Origin: a virus
IMG/VR virus record: IMGVR_UViG_3300045256_000857
Coordinates: 1 to 60,488 of that record
Direction: 5' to 3' (one strand)
DNA length: 60,488 nucleotides
Part shown: piece after piece, positions 8,761 to 16,789 of the stretch
Numbering within the stretch: position 1 is the stretch's first letter
Layout of the letters: each line of letters begins with the position of its first letter
Program-made: the position numbers and the translations under genes
The notes under the pieces: model-generated
Database searches by the model: none
What the model was told of the DNA's origin: nothing
Seen by the model: the letters and a program-made list of their open reading frames with translations, nothing else

Positions 8761-8778
8761 GTCCCCTATTCCCCTAGG
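8761..8778 (-). repeat. CTAGGGGA tandem element, copy 1
   Basis: The minus strand reads CCTAGGGGAATAGGGGAC, two CTAGGGGA-like units. Its first TAG is the stop codon of the helicase gene, and its last bases abut the ATG at 8759. It therefore joins stop codon, Shine-Dalgarno-like purines and start codon in about 20 bp. Confidence 0.8.
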
Positions 8779-10333
8779 ATGCTGGCGCGGTGGGTTTGGC
8801 GGGCGCGTTGTCGGTCGCGCCGGGCGTTTGCACGATGTACAACTCGCGCATCGCGCGCGTCACCGCGACGTACTCGAGGTTCTTCTCCTGCGCTCGAGCC
8901 TGGCTGGATTTGGCCATCGGATGCGGGAGCTTTTCCGGGCAGAGGATGAAGACGCGCTCCGCCTCGAGCCCCTTGCTGCGGTGGATGGTGCTGAGCAGGA
9001 TCGTGCCGCGCTCCGGGTCGTCGGCGAACAGGTCTTGAATGTGGGCACGCACGTCCGCCAGCGACTGCGCTCCGGCGCGTCGCGCGTGCTCGTACACCGC
9101 CAGCACGCTCTCGGTCTTGTCGTTGATGCTGATGACCAGTTGCTCCGGGTCGGGGCGTTTCATGGCCTGCTTGATCTGGAATTCGCTCCACTGCCAGATC
9201 GCGTCCTCGAGCCGCTCGAACGTCGCGCCCTTCCACCCGCCGACCTCATCGAGAACCTTGAGCAGTTGCGCGCCGATGTCCCTGCCCTTGACCTTGGCGC
9301 GTTTGCCCTGGCGGATGAGCCAGAACGCCATGCCGATCAGCGGCGCGGTCACGCGGCACAGCACCATGTCGCGCTCGGTGACCTGGTGCGTGAACCAAGC
9401 CTCCTCGACCAGCTCGACCTTGCCGCGCGGCGCGTCGTCGCGGGCTTGCAGGTGCGGCACGATCTCCTGGGCGCGTTGCACGACGCTCCCGGCGCAGCGG
9501 TAACAGATTGAGAGCGGCAATTGCAGGGCGCGGGTGCGCTCGCCGATGCGCTCGAAAGAATCGTTGTTTGCCCCGGCAAAAGCGTAGATCGCTTGAAAAG
9601 GATCACCGACGAAGACCTTGCGACCCTGCGGATGCGTGCTGCGCAGGATCAACTCGAGTTGCGCGCTCGAGAGGTCTTGGCATTCGTCCACGAGCACGGT
9701 GCGGTACTGTTTCGGTGTCAAGTTGAGCGCCACCGGCAGGTAGACCATGTCGTCAAAGTCAATGATTCGCTCTGGACCGAACTCCTTGGAGTCAACCCCA
9801 AGACGCAGGATCACCGGCAATGCCTCGAGCATCAACTCGGGTTCCGGCAGGTCCACGTCGTAATCGGTGGCGATCTTCAGCACCGCGTCGGTCGTGGGCG
9901 GGGTCAGGGTCACGCGGACGATGTGCGCGAGCTTGTACAGGGCTTCCTTGGCTTCGCGCAGCTTCGGGTACTTCTCCGCCGCGCTCGAGCCGTAGAGGTC
10001 GTTCAGCGTCCAGTAGTGGTCAATGATCTTGTGGAACTTGCGGTTGTCCACGTTCAGGCGACCGAAGCGCGCGGCGAGGGCGGCGTACCCGACGCCGTGG
10101 ATGGTCTTGACGGTGACACCCCTGGGCGCGCGCTCCTCGAGCACCTTGGCGATTTCTTTGTTGAACGCGCAGAACAGCGTGTCCTCCAGGGTCGCCTGCG
10201 GTTGGCGTTTGAGCAGTTCCACAAGCGTCGTGGTCTTGCCGCTGCCCGCGACGGCGTTGACCTGAATGCTGCCGCCCGGCTCGAGCGCGTCGAAGCCGGT
10301 GAAGACCGCCGTCTGGTACTTGCTGGGCGTCAC
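8774..10333 (-). CDS. UvrD/Rep-like superfamily 1 DNA helicase
   Basis: 519 residues from a GTG that forms a GTGA overlap with the upstream stop. Walker A is near residues 25-34 (NAVAGSGKTT), Walker B is LVDECQDLS, and later come FVGDPFQAIYAFAGA (motif III), a TIHRSKGLEAERVF motif V and a YVAVTRAM motif VI. It lacks the long 1B/2B domains of full UvrD (about 720 residues). It probably unwinds DNA during phage replication or recombination. Inference on polarity is not possible. Confidence 0.9.
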   Translation of the reverse strand: MTPSKYQTAVFTGFDALEPGGSIQVNAVAGSGKTTTLVELLKRQPQATLEDTLFCAFNKEIAKVLEERAPRGVTVKTIHGVGYAALAARFGRLNVDNRKFHKIIDHYWTLNDLYGSSAAEKYPKLREAKEALYKLAHIVRVTLTPPTTDAVLKIATDYDVDLPEPELMLEALPVILRLGVDSKEFGPERIIDFDDMVYLPVALNLTPKQYRTVLVDECQDLSSAQLELILRSTHPQGRKVFVGDPFQAIYAFAGANNDSFERIGERTRALQLPLSICYRCAGSVVQRAQEIVPHLQARDDAPRGKVELVEEAWFTHQVTERDMVLCRVTAPLIGMAFWLIRQGKRAKVKGRDIGAQLLKVLDEVGGWKGATFERLEDAIWQWSEFQIKQAMKRPDPEQLVISINDKTESVLAVYEHARRAGAQSLADVRAHIQDLFADDPERGTILLSTIHRSKGLEAERVFILCPEKLPHPMAKSSQARAQEKNLEYVAVTRAMRELYIVQTPGATDNAPAKPTAPAS

Positions 10334-10581
10334 GGCTGCACCTCGCTCAACAAGAGCGCCTGGTACACCTTGACTCGAGCGCGGGCAAGTGCCAGTTCGC
10401 TCTCGGCAAACTCGCTTTCCGCCTGCCGGTGACGCACGGTGGTCTCGAGGGTAAACAAACCGTGCCTGGCTTGCTCGAGGTCGTCGTGAGCGCCGCTCAG
10501 TTCGCGCTTTGCAACCCTGGCGTTTCGGGTCGCCGCGTCCAGCACCTCGAGCGCTTCGGTCAACTGTTGGGCAATGTTCAT
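10330..10581 (-). CDS. Small coiled-coil protein, first gene of left operon
   Basis: 83 residues, almost entirely a charged helix with heptad-like spacing, ending in ARARVKVYQALLLSEVQP. AAAGGAG precedes the ATG. It is the promoter-proximal gene of the roughly 10-kb leftward operon, immediately downstream of the operator-promoter at 10,592-10,629. Function unknown; the position matches early regulatory or host-takeover genes of lambdoid left operons. Confidence 0.65.
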   Translation of the reverse strand: MNIAQQLTEALEVLDAATRNARVAKRELSGAHDDLEQARHGLFTLETTVRHRQAESEFAESELALARARVKVYQALLLSEVQP

Positions 10582-10591
10582 CCTGTCTCCT

Positions 10592-10629
10592 TTGGTTATG
10601 AGTATATTGGTTATAACCTATACTGTCAA
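10592..10629 (-). promoter_or_regulatory. Left early promoter with repressor operators
   Basis: Minus strand: TTGACA (10,624-10,629), 17 bp, TATACT (10,601-10,606). The spacer contains the perfect palindrome GGTTATAACC (10,609-10,618). The 19-mer TTGGTTATGAGTATATTGG (10,592-10,610 on the plus strand) overlaps the -10 and start point. The same 19-mer pattern recurs at 11,809-11,827 and 59,186-59,204. Confidence 0.85.
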
Positions 10630-10644
10630 ACATCACAAAGAAGC

Positions 10645-10672
10645 GCCCGCGCAGGGTGAACACGGCGCGGGC
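10645..10672 (-). terminator. Rho-independent terminator of the RHH gene
   Basis: Stem GCCCGCGC (10,645-10,652) with GCGCGGGC (10,665-10,672). On the minus strand it is followed by TTCTTTGT. It lies downstream of the 10,712-10,906 gene and separates the immunity region from the left promoter. Confidence 0.65.
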
Positions 10673-10711
10673 AGATGGACGAACTATGTAACGGGCATGT
10701 AATTCGAGCGG

Positions 10712-10906
10712 CTAATCCTCTATCGCATCCTCGAGCACGGTGCTCAAGTATTCGCTGAGCCGCATGCCCTTTTTGACCGCCGCGATTCGCGCCCGCTCCG
10801 CCAGTTCCTCGGGCACTTGAATGTTGAGTTGCGCCAAGCCCAGACGCTTGCGGTACTCGGCTGCCGACTCGAACGGCTGATGGGTGACTTGGCTGCGCTT
10901 GGGCAT
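10712..10906 (-). CDS. Ribbon-helix-helix (Arc/CopG-like) protein
   Basis: 64 residues. After a 25-residue basic N-terminus it shows the RHH pattern: a beta strand (AQLNIQVP), then EELAERARIAAVKKGMRLSEYLSTVLEDAI. Such proteins dimerise and bind operators through the strand. It lies downstream of the repressor gene on the same strand, so it may be expressed in lysogens. Its ATG is preceded by a degenerate CTAGGGGA element. It could be an antitoxin-type protein, but no toxin partner is adjacent. Confidence 0.75.
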   Translation of the reverse strand: MPKRSQVTHQPFESAAEYRKRLGLAQLNIQVPEELAERARIAAVKKGMRLSEYLSTVLEDAIED

Positions 10907-10930
10907 CTCTAGACCTCTTGTCCCCTAGAC
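10907..10930 (-). repeat. Degenerate CTAGGGGA element
   Basis: The minus strand reads TCTAGGGGACAAGAGG and then TCTAGAG before the ATG. One unit is intact (CTAGGGGA) and the second is altered. The position upstream of a start codon matches the good copies. Confidence 0.5.
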
Positions 10931-10943
10931 GCTCGAGCGCCGG

Positions 10944-11705
10944 TCACAACGCGCGCCTCGAGACGACCTCGACCGCACGACCGACGACGACCGCTTCGTC
11001 CGGCGCGTAGGGTGGATACGCGGTGTTGTCGCTGGTGAGCATCACACCGACCGGATCCGGGTAGAGCCGCACACGCTTCAAGACACTGCCTACCCCGTCC
11101 ACACGCACGACGTAGATGCGGCGGTCGCGCGGCTCGAGGTCGGTGGTGTCTACCAGCACCACGTCGCCGTCGCGGATGTCGTTGGGACTGCCGGTGCTCA
11201 TGCTGTCGCCCATCACGCGCACCGCTTCGATGCCGGGACGCGCGAGGCTGCGCGGGATGCTGACCGCGCCGAAGTCGTGCGATTCAATCGGTAAGCCGTT
11301 CCCGGCGGCGGCGATGTCGCGCACGCGGACCATCACCCAGTCTTCGAGGTTGGTGGTGAACCCGCCGCGCTCGAGCGTTTCGGGCGTCAGTTCCTCGAGC
11401 GGGCGATTGCCTTTGAGGTACGGCACGCCCAGCGCGGCGAGCATCTCCTGCACGCTCCACTTGTAATGGGGTGCGTTGCGCTCGAACCAATCGAGGTTGT
11501 AGTTAGCGATGTTCTCGAAGCCCGCCTCGAGCCGCGACAGGTGCGCTTGGCTGACGTTCATTCGCCGCGCCATCGCGGTCTGCGTGCGCTCCCCGCTCGG
11601 GGTGTCGGGCAAGTTTTCGCGCCGGTCACGCAGCACGTCACCTTGCTTGATCCACGGGCCCGGCTCGCCTTTTCGCACCCGTGTCGTCGCCCCCTCAAGC
11701 GTCAT
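10944..11705 (-). CDS. CI/LexA-like phage repressor (HTH plus S24 peptidase)
   Basis: 253 residues. The HTH covers about residues 40-66 (AMARRMNVSQAHLSRLEAGF). The LexA-type domain has a likely self-cleavage site Ala134-Gly135 (IAAAGNG), nucleophile Ser168 (GDSM) and Lys210. It would maintain lysogeny and be inactivated by RecA after DNA damage. It is divergent from the Cro-like gene. The 40-residue N-terminal extension before the HTH is unusual; an internal start is possible. No strong Shine-Dalgarno is seen. Confidence 0.93.
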   Translation of the reverse strand: MTLEGATTRVRKGEPGPWIKQGDVLRDRRENLPDTPSGERTQTAMARRMNVSQAHLSRLEAGFENIANYNLDWFERNAPHYKWSVQEMLAALGVPYLKGNRPLEELTPETLERGGFTTNLEDWVMVRVRDIAAAGNGLPIESHDFGAVSIPRSLARPGIEAVRVMGDSMSTGSPNDIRDGDVVLVDTTDLEPRDRRIYVVRVDGVGSVLKRVRLYPDPVGVMLTSDNTAYPPYAPDEAVVVGRAVEVVSRRAL

Positions 11706-11739
11706 GGCGTCCAGAGTGACACCCTGGGCACTGTCCTGT

Positions 11740-11827
11740 CACATAAGTTATAGGGTATAACCAAAGTCCCGGTACAACGTGACCAATAGTTGACCCTATA
11801 GGCTCTGACCAATATACTGATAACCAA
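11740..11827. promoter_or_regulatory. Immunity switch: rightward promoter and operators
   Basis: Rightward: TTGACC (11,790-11,795), 17 bp, TATACT (11,813-11,818), then only 8 nt to the ATG, so the cro message is probably leaderless. Operator-like sites are CCAATATACTGATAACCAA (11,809-11,827, inverted copy of the shared 19-mer), GGCTCTGACC in the spacer, ACCAATAGTTGACC (11,782-11,795) and GGGTATAACCAAAG (11,753-11,766). Leftward, a TATAAC-like -10 near 11,747-11,752 may serve the repressor. Confidence 0.8.
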
Positions 11828-12051
11828 TGGCACTAAGTCAAGTCTTGCAGCAACTCAACCTCGAGACCGGACTTCGCGTCAAGGAGGTCTCCGACCTCTC
11901 CGGCATCCGCCAGAGCGAGGTGAGCGAAATCCTCAACGGCCACAACACCAACCCGAAGCTCAACACCCTGCGCGCCTTGGCGCTCGCGTATGGCTTGCGT
12001 CTGGACGAATTCGTCACGCGGATGTGTGCGCTCGAGGACGGCAAGCGATGA
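11827..12051 (+). CDS. Cro-like HTH regulator
   Basis: 74 residues containing little beyond an XRE-type HTH: LRVKEVSDLSGIRQSEVSEI at about residues 13-33, then LNGHNTNPKLNTLRALALAYG. Expected to bind the same operators as the divergent repressor and favour lytic growth. The -10 ends 8 nt before its ATG. A tail (RMCALEDGKR) overlaps the next gene in an ATGA. Confidence 0.85.
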   Translation: MALSQVLQQLNLETGLRVKEVSDLSGIRQSEVSEILNGHNTNPKLNTLRALALAYGLRLDEFVTRMCALEDGKR

Positions 12052-12260
12052 CCGCGCTCGAGCCGCGCACCTGCAACCCGCAAGAGTTCGCCGCCGCCAT
12101 CGGCACGAGTGCCGAACGCGTGCGCGACCTGTGCCACGCAGGCGAAATCGCTCACGTGCGCTACGGGCGTCACATCAAGATCCCCCTGTCCGAAGTGGAC
12201 GACTACCTCACGCGGGAGAGCCGCAAACGGCTCAAGAGCCCTCTGGACTCGAGACAATAA
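12048..12260 (+). CDS. Excisionase/MerR-type HTH protein
   Basis: 70 residues from the ATG at 12,048, chosen for the ATGA overlap with cro. The core (CNPQEFAAAIGTSAERVRDL, GEIAHVRYGRHIKIPLSEVDDYL) is the helix-turn-helix_17 pattern seen in Xis proteins and DNA-binding adaptors. It may serve excision together with the integrase at the right end, or act as a CII-like early regulator. A terminator follows directly. Confidence 0.7.
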   Translation: MTALEPRTCNPQEFAAAIGTSAERVRDLCHAGEIAHVRYGRHIKIPLSEVDDYLTRESRKRLKSPLDSRQ

Positions 12261-12298
12261 AAAACCCGCGTGGGGCGCGGGAAACCTCGAGGTTTTTT
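12259..12298 (+). terminator. Terminator after the cro-xis-like pair
   Basis: AAAAAACC (12,259-12,266) pairs with GGTTTTTT (12,291-12,298). It encloses CCCGCG/CGCGGG and the palindrome AACCTCGAGGTT, and ends in a T run. It lies just after the stop at 12,260. Early transcription into the replication genes may need read-through or a second promoter. Confidence 0.75.
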
Positions 12299-12316
12299 GA
12301 TTTGGAAAGGAACGAA

Positions 12317-12670
12317 ATGGAGCATAGCAAGGTTTCGTCGTCGCCGCAAGAGGTCCTGCACCGCGCGCTCCAGGACGGACGGCTCGCGCCGGAGTTGCGC
12401 GACGCCGCCCGTGACGCGCTGGGGCTCACGTCCAAACGCGACCTCGAGGAACGCGAGCAGCGCTCGCGGGACGAACAACTCATCCGCGCTGCCGACGGCG
12501 TGGTGACGATCAGCGCGGCGTCGCTGCGCGAACTGCTCGACATCGCCCAGACCGCGTCTTGGCTGGTCAACGGCATTGTCGAAACAAGGCACTTGCCCGC
12601 CGACGCTCGAGCCGCGCTCGTGCGCTGCGGGATGCTCGAGACCGCCAGGGGGGTGCAGCGCCGTGGGTGA
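12317..12670 (+). CDS. Hypothetical early protein
   Basis: 117 residues starting at the ATG after GGAAAGGAACGAA. Residues 1-55 look helical and Ala/Arg-rich. A C-terminal half (VTISAASLRELLDIAQTASWL) may form a small helical bundle. It overlaps the Rad52-like gene by 8 nt and so is the first gene of the rightward replication operon. No known domain. Confidence 0.6.
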   Translation: MEHSKVSSSPQEVLHRALQDGRLAPELRDAARDALGLTSKRDLEEREQRSRDEQLIRAADGVVTISAASLRELLDIAQTASWLVNGIVETRHLPADARAALVRCGMLETARGVQRRG

Positions 12671-13418
12671 ACCGTTCAACCCGAAAGATCACCTCATCAA
12701 GTCCAAAGGGCAGAAGGACTACCTCGAGGTCAAGTGGAGGATGGTCTGGCTGTGCGAAAAGGAACCCAAGTACCGCATCCGCACACAGATCGTCCCCAGT
12801 CCGACCGGCGTCAAGGGCATCACCGCTCGAGCCGAGGTGGACATCTTGGACGACGCCGGGAACGTCGTGCGCTCTGCCGAGGCGCACAAGAGCAGCAACG
12901 GCTTTGCGGGCGGCGACATGGAGAAAGCCGAGACCGGCGCGATTGGTCGCGCGCTGGCGCTGCTCGGTTACGGCACGCAGTTCGCGCTCGAGTTCGACGG
13001 CGACGACCCCGACGAGTCGCCTGTGGACAGTCCTGTGGACAACGGCACGCAGACTGTGGACAAGCTCAAAGCGAGCGGCGCGGTCAAACCGGCCAGCCAG
13101 GTCGGTGCGCCGACGAACGCGCGCAAACCCTACCAACCTGACGCGAGTTTGGACGAACTGCCCAAGTACGAGCACGACGACGTGCCCGCCGAGGACGTGG
13201 TGAACAAACCTACCCTCGCCAAGTTGCGCTCGGTGGGCAAGGCGCTGTTCAACCTCACCGGCACGGACCTCGACCTGCGCCTCGTGGACGGCTCGAGCAA
13301 GATCCTCAAGATGCGCGTGCAGCGACTCGAGGCATTGCACCGCCAAGATGCCGCCGACGTGCTCGAGCAGATTACCGAAACAGCGGTCAAGCGCGGGGTT
13401 TGGCAGGCGAAGGCATGA
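12663..13418 (+). CDS. Rad52-like single-strand annealing protein (putative)
   Basis: 251 residues from GTG 12,663, with GGGGGGTG upstream. Residues about 20-110 show the annealing-protein pattern: strands YLEVKWRMVWL, a helical MEKAETGAIGRALALLGYG signature, and FALEF. The C-terminal region (about residues 165-245) is helical and might bind an SSB or exonuclease partner. Such proteins pair homologous strands in phage recombination and replication. No exonuclease gene is obvious beside it. Family assignment rests on pattern recognition only. Confidence 0.55.
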   Translation: MGEPFNPKDHLIKSKGQKDYLEVKWRMVWLCEKEPKYRIRTQIVPSPTGVKGITARAEVDILDDAGNVVRSAEAHKSSNGFAGGDMEKAETGAIGRALALLGYGTQFALEFDGDDPDESPVDSPVDNGTQTVDKLKASGAVKPASQVGAPTNARKPYQPDASLDELPKYEHDDVPAEDVVNKPTLAKLRSVGKALFNLTGTDLDLRLVDGSSKILKMRVQRLEALHRQDAADVLEQITETAVKRGVWQAKA

Positions 13419-13720
13419 CGTTTAAGATCGCCGATTTTCAAGCCTGGCTCGAGGCTCAGCCTGCTGAGGCAGTCGTTGGGTTGCCGCGCAGCAACGACCA
13501 CTGCCCCATCGCGTCTTGGCTGTCCGACACCCTGTCCGTCACCGTCACGGTCTCCTCGATAGCGTTTCGCGTCCAGGGCTACTTGCACGAGTTACCACGC
13601 TGGGCGCAGCTCTTCGTGCTGTTCGTGGATCAGCAGGGGAATGCCGAGATTAACGCGTCCCAAGCGCTGCAACTACTCGAGCGCGCGAGGATCGTGAAGG
13701 CTGACGCGGTGATCGTATGA
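13415..13720 (+). CDS. Hypothetical protein
   Basis: 101 residues, joined to both neighbours by ATGA overlaps (13,415-13,418 and 13,717-13,720). Mixed alpha/beta; residues 22-40 include PRSNDHCPIASWLSD, followed by strand-rich and helical parts. The CPIAxWL pattern occurs in small phage proteins of unknown function. No enzyme motif. Confidence 0.6.
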   Translation: MTFKIADFQAWLEAQPAEAVVGLPRSNDHCPIASWLSDTLSVTVTVSSIAFRVQGYLHELPRWAQLFVLFVDQQGNAEINASQALQLLERARIVKADAVIV

Positions 13721-14265
13721 GCGACGCCGTGGAGAAGTTCGCGCAGTTCCTCGAGTTTTGCGCTGAATCGGCTCGAGGTCAGGCGGTGTCGTTTCGCAAG
13801 CAAGCCGACCACTGGGAGCGCCAAGCCGAAGCGCTGACGACCAGCGCCGCGCAGGTCCGCGAGCGCGGGGCGCGGCTCGAGCCGCTGCTGGCCACCGACC
13901 CGCTGCAAACGATGTTCGACCAGTTGCCCAGCGCGACCGCCAAGGACGCCGCGCCGACTCCAAAGCAAGACCTCCTGCCCCTCGAGCCGTCGCAACCTAG
14001 GGGACTAGGGGATTACGACCACGACGCAGTGCAACCCGGCGACGCCACGCCGGAGAACACGCGCCGCCGCCTCTACCAGATCGCCGGTCTGCTCTGGCCC
14101 GAACTCAAGGGCGGCGAAACCCGCGACGCGCTGCTCGAGTTCGCCTCCACGGTGCTCGGGCAGCGCGTTCAACACACCAGCAAACTGCGTCGTCGTGACG
14201 CCTGGCGGGTCTGTCAGGAACTCGAGGCGCAAGCTGCCAAACAGGGGATAGGAGAACTCGCATGA
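13717..14265 (+). CDS. Hypothetical protein carrying an in-frame CTAGGGGA element
   Basis: 182 residues. Residues 1-55 are a charged helix, likely coiled coil. A Pro-rich linker follows; in it the repeat element is translated as PRGLG near residues 94-98. Residues about 112-175 form a helical domain (LYQIAGLLWPELKGGETRDAL). The gene lies between the recombination and replication genes with ATGA overlaps on both sides. Function unknown; replication accessory is plausible by position only. Confidence 0.6.
   Translation: MSDAVEKFAQFLEFCAESARGQAVSFRKQADHWERQAEALTTSAAQVRERGARLEPLLATDPLQTMFDQLPSATAKDAAPTPKQDLLPLEPSQPRGLGDYDHDAVQPGDATPENTRRRLYQIAGLLWPELKGGETRDALLEFASTVLGQRVQHTSKLRRRDAWRVCQELEAQAAKQGIGELA
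13996..14012 (+). repeat. CTAGGGGA tandem element, copy 2 (intragenic)
   Basis: CCTAGGGGACTAGGGGA is perfect and lies in the linker-coding part of the 13,717-14,265 gene, read without a stop. It is the only copy clearly inside a gene. Confidence 0.85.
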
Positions 14266-15203
14266 TCCATCGTCGCCGCCGGGATCGCGGCTTTTTTCAG
14301 ATGTCCAACCGCCCGGCTCAGGACAAAACCCTGAGCCTCGAGGCCAAGGGGCTGCTCGCGGTGATGATGTGCCGCCCCGAGGACTGGCAGTTCTCCATGA
14401 CCTGGCTCGAGGCGCAGAGCGACAACGGTACGCACGCGCATCAGCGGGCTCTCGCCGAACTCGAGCGGCACGGTTACGTCGTGCGCGGGCAGCGGCGCGA
14501 CTCGAACAACCGCATCACGGGCGTCGAGTGGGTCGTGGACGACGAACCCATGAAGGCCAGTGAGGTGCTTGGTGAATACGGGCTGACACCGCTGCCTCGA
14601 GCGAAAACCCGAAAGGGCACTGTCCCAGACGCGAAGTTTCCAGACGGCGGTTTTTCAGTGACTGGAAATCCCGGACGCGGGAAATCCGGGAGTACTAATA
14701 CGGGAACTTCACTAACACGTGAGGACAAAGACACCCCCTTACCCCCTGCGGGGGCTGGAGGGGCGCAGGCGGTCGAAGGTGAGAGTCCGCCCGAGGAACC
14801 CCCTTCGGACGCCGGTGAACGTGACCCTGTTGAACCGGGCAGGCCGGGCCGTGCCGGGAAGACGCGCACAGGTGGGAAGGATCTTCCGCGCGGCGCGGCG
14901 CGCAAAAATCCTGCGTGGGACGCGTTCTGTGCCGAGAACCCCGTGCCTGAGTGGTTGGATTTAACACACTGGGACAAGTGGCTCAAGGACTTGGGCGAGC
15001 GCCGCGTAAAGATGACCACCGGACGCATCGAGGCGCAACTCGAAGCCCTCGAGACGCTCGTTAAGGCGGGCGAGACGCAGGCGGCGATCATCAAGCGCAG
15101 CATCGGGCGCGGCTGGCAGAGCTTCTACCCGGAGCGCGGCGCACCTTCAGCGGGTGACGCGAAGTCCGAAGCGAGCGATCAGTACTCGAGGTTTCGCCGA
15201 TGA
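14262..15203 (+). CDS. Replication initiator-like protein
   Basis: 313 residues. The N-terminal 95 residues form a winged-helix domain typical of phage replication proteins (LSLEAKGLLAVMM, WLEAQSDNGTHAHQRALAEL, GYVVRG). A long Pro/Gly/Thr linker follows, then a C-terminal domain (about residues 225-300) ending IGRGWQSFYPE, a common C-terminal signature of phage replisome organisers. It precedes a DnaC-like loader in an ATGA overlap, as in lambda O-P or DnaD-DnaC pairs. It probably binds the phage origin. Confidence 0.8.
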   Translation: MIHRRRRDRGFFQMSNRPAQDKTLSLEAKGLLAVMMCRPEDWQFSMTWLEAQSDNGTHAHQRALAELERHGYVVRGQRRDSNNRITGVEWVVDDEPMKASEVLGEYGLTPLPRAKTRKGTVPDAKFPDGGFSVTGNPGRGKSGSTNTGTSLTREDKDTPLPPAGAGGAQAVEGESPPEEPPSDAGERDPVEPGRPGRAGKTRTGGKDLPRGAARKNPAWDAFCAENPVPEWLDLTHWDKWLKDLGERRVKMTTGRIEAQLEALETLVKAGETQAAIIKRSIGRGWQSFYPERGAPSAGDAKSEASDQYSRFRR

Positions 15204-16147
15204 CGCGCGACATCCCGATTCCGCGCTTCGACGAAGAGGGCAAGTTCGTCGGATACGTCGGAGCGCGCACCGTGGAGGTGCTTGAGCCGACCCCCGTGAC
15301 CCCGCCGCTCGCCGCACGGCTCGAGGGCGAACTCGTTGCCCTGGCAAAACGCCCGCGACGAGTGCGCGACATTGACCCCGAACTGCCCGTGTGCCCGGTG
15401 TGCGGCGCTCGAGACGACGCGGGCGACGTGCTGCGCGGCGGTGCGTACCGGACCGACTGGCGCGACCTGTACGACCTCGAGCACGACTGCGATTGCGGCG
15501 TGAAGCACCCCGACGCTTACGACGCGGGTTTGGTCGCGCTGTGGCAGGCTCGAGGGCGGCGCAAAGCGTTCATGCTCAGCGTGCCCGAGCGCTTCCACGA
15601 CGCGCGACTGACCAATTACCGTCAGCAACCGGGCAACGTGGACGCCTACCGCGCCGCTCGAGCGCTCGAACTGGGCTCGAGCCTCTACATTCACGGCGAC
15701 CCCGGCAACGGTAAGACACACCTCGCGGTCGCCGCCGCGCTGCGCCTGACCGCGCGCGGCACGGCGCGTTACCAGAGTTGCGCGACCCTGCGCGGCGACG
15801 TGATGGACGCCATTCGCGCCAAGGGCGAGAAACCCGATTGGCTCACGCCGGACGTGCTGATCCTGGACGACATGGACAAGGCCGCGCCGGGCGAGTTCGT
15901 CTTTGAACTCGTCTTCAGTGCCCTGGACATGCGTTGGTCGCGCGGCAAGACGACCATCGTCACCGCGAACCACGCGCCCGGTTGGGTGGCGGACCGAATC
16001 GCGGTCATTAAACAGGGCGACGCGCTGGTGCGTGACCGACCGAGCGCGAACGCGTTGCTCTCGAGGTTGACCAGCGGCGTCACAGTGGAGGTCGTCGCGC
16101 CCGATCAGCGCATCGGGCGCGACGGAAAGGACAGTCATGGCGAGTGA
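15200..16147 (+). CDS. DnaC-like AAA+ helicase loader
   Basis: 315 residues. A zinc-type CPVCGARDD plus CDCG lies near residues 65-100. Walker A (GDPGNGKTHL) is near 165-174, Walker B (VLILDDMD) near 217-224, followed by ANHAPGW and SRLTSG (sensor/arginine-finger region). It should load the host replicative helicase at the origin bound by the preceding protein. Length and order fit phage DnaC/DnaI families. Confidence 0.85.
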   Translation: MTRDIPIPRFDEEGKFVGYVGARTVEVLEPTPVTPPLAARLEGELVALAKRPRRVRDIDPELPVCPVCGARDDAGDVLRGGAYRTDWRDLYDLEHDCDCGVKHPDAYDAGLVALWQARGRRKAFMLSVPERFHDARLTNYRQQPGNVDAYRAARALELGSSLYIHGDPGNGKTHLAVAAALRLTARGTARYQSCATLRGDVMDAIRAKGEKPDWLTPDVLILDDMDKAAPGEFVFELVFSALDMRWSRGKTTIVTANHAPGWVADRIAVIKQGDALVRDRPSANALLSRLTSGVTVEVVAPDQRIGRDGKDSHGE

Positions 16148-16409
16148 GAAGACAAGGCAGATGGCAGCGATTGCAGGAGCCCCGTATGCAGGCGGCAAGG
16201 TGCGACCGCGGCGGTTGATTCCGCTGTTCCGGTACTACGCCAAAGACGGCAAGCCGCTGGTCAAGGGTTTGAGCGTCGTGCAGATCGAGCAGTGGCGGCA
16301 CGTACCGAACGGCGGGTTGCTGCTGCTGCGCCTCAAAAACGAGTTCGCGCAGCGCCCGGACTTGTTCCCGCAGTTGAACCGACCGGCACGCTCGAGGGCG
16401 CGGCGGTGA
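16137..16409 (+). CDS. Small basic hypothetical protein
   Basis: 90 residues, strongly basic, overlapping the loader gene by 11 nt. Contains KVRPRRLIPLFRYYAKDGKP and a basic C-terminus. No known domain; nucleic-acid binding is possible from charge alone. It shares a GTGA overlap with the next gene. Confidence 0.55.
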   Translation: MASEKTRQMAAIAGAPYAGGKVRPRRLIPLFRYYAKDGKPLVKGLSVVQIEQWRHVPNGGLLLLRLKNEFAQRPDLFPQLNRPARSRARR

Positions 16410-16789
16410 ATCCGGCGGCCACGCCGCAACCTGCTCCCCAGCCCGGAAAGCAAATCGTCGTGGAAGCCGTGCTCGAGTCAATCCGGGTCAACTTCATCCA
16501 CCCCGCCTCGCTCAAGCATCTCATCATGGACGACTTGTCCGAGCGTGCAGCGGTCGGGTTGCAGAAGTACGGCAGGCTTCTCGAGACACACAACGGGCGC
16601 GATGCGCTGATGGACCTCTACCAGGAAGCCTTGGACGGTGTGATGTATGCCGCTCAGTACCTGCTCGAGGCGGCTCAAGACACCCCTGAATACGAAGAGC
16701 GTCTGTTCGTCTTCGGACATGCTCAGGTGCTCTTGTTTTCCGTGGCAGGACGCGTCGCCGACAGGAGCGCAAATGAACTTATCCCCTGA
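16406..16789 (+). CDS. Helical MazG-like phage protein (putative)
   Basis: 127 residues from a GTG in a GTGA overlap. The core (LSERAAVGLQKYGRLLETHNGRDALMDLYQEALDGVMYAAQYLLEA as separate helices) matches a common phage family with an E-rich helical pattern reminiscent of all-alpha NTP pyrophosphatases (MazG/dUTPase-like). If so it would adjust nucleotide pools, but metal ligands cannot be assigned with certainty. Confidence 0.55.
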   Translation: MNPAATPQPAPQPGKQIVVEAVLESIRVNFIHPASLKHLIMDDLSERAAVGLQKYGRLLETHNGRDALMDLYQEALDGVMYAAQYLLEAAQDTPEYEERLFVFGHAQVLLFSVAGRVADRSANELIP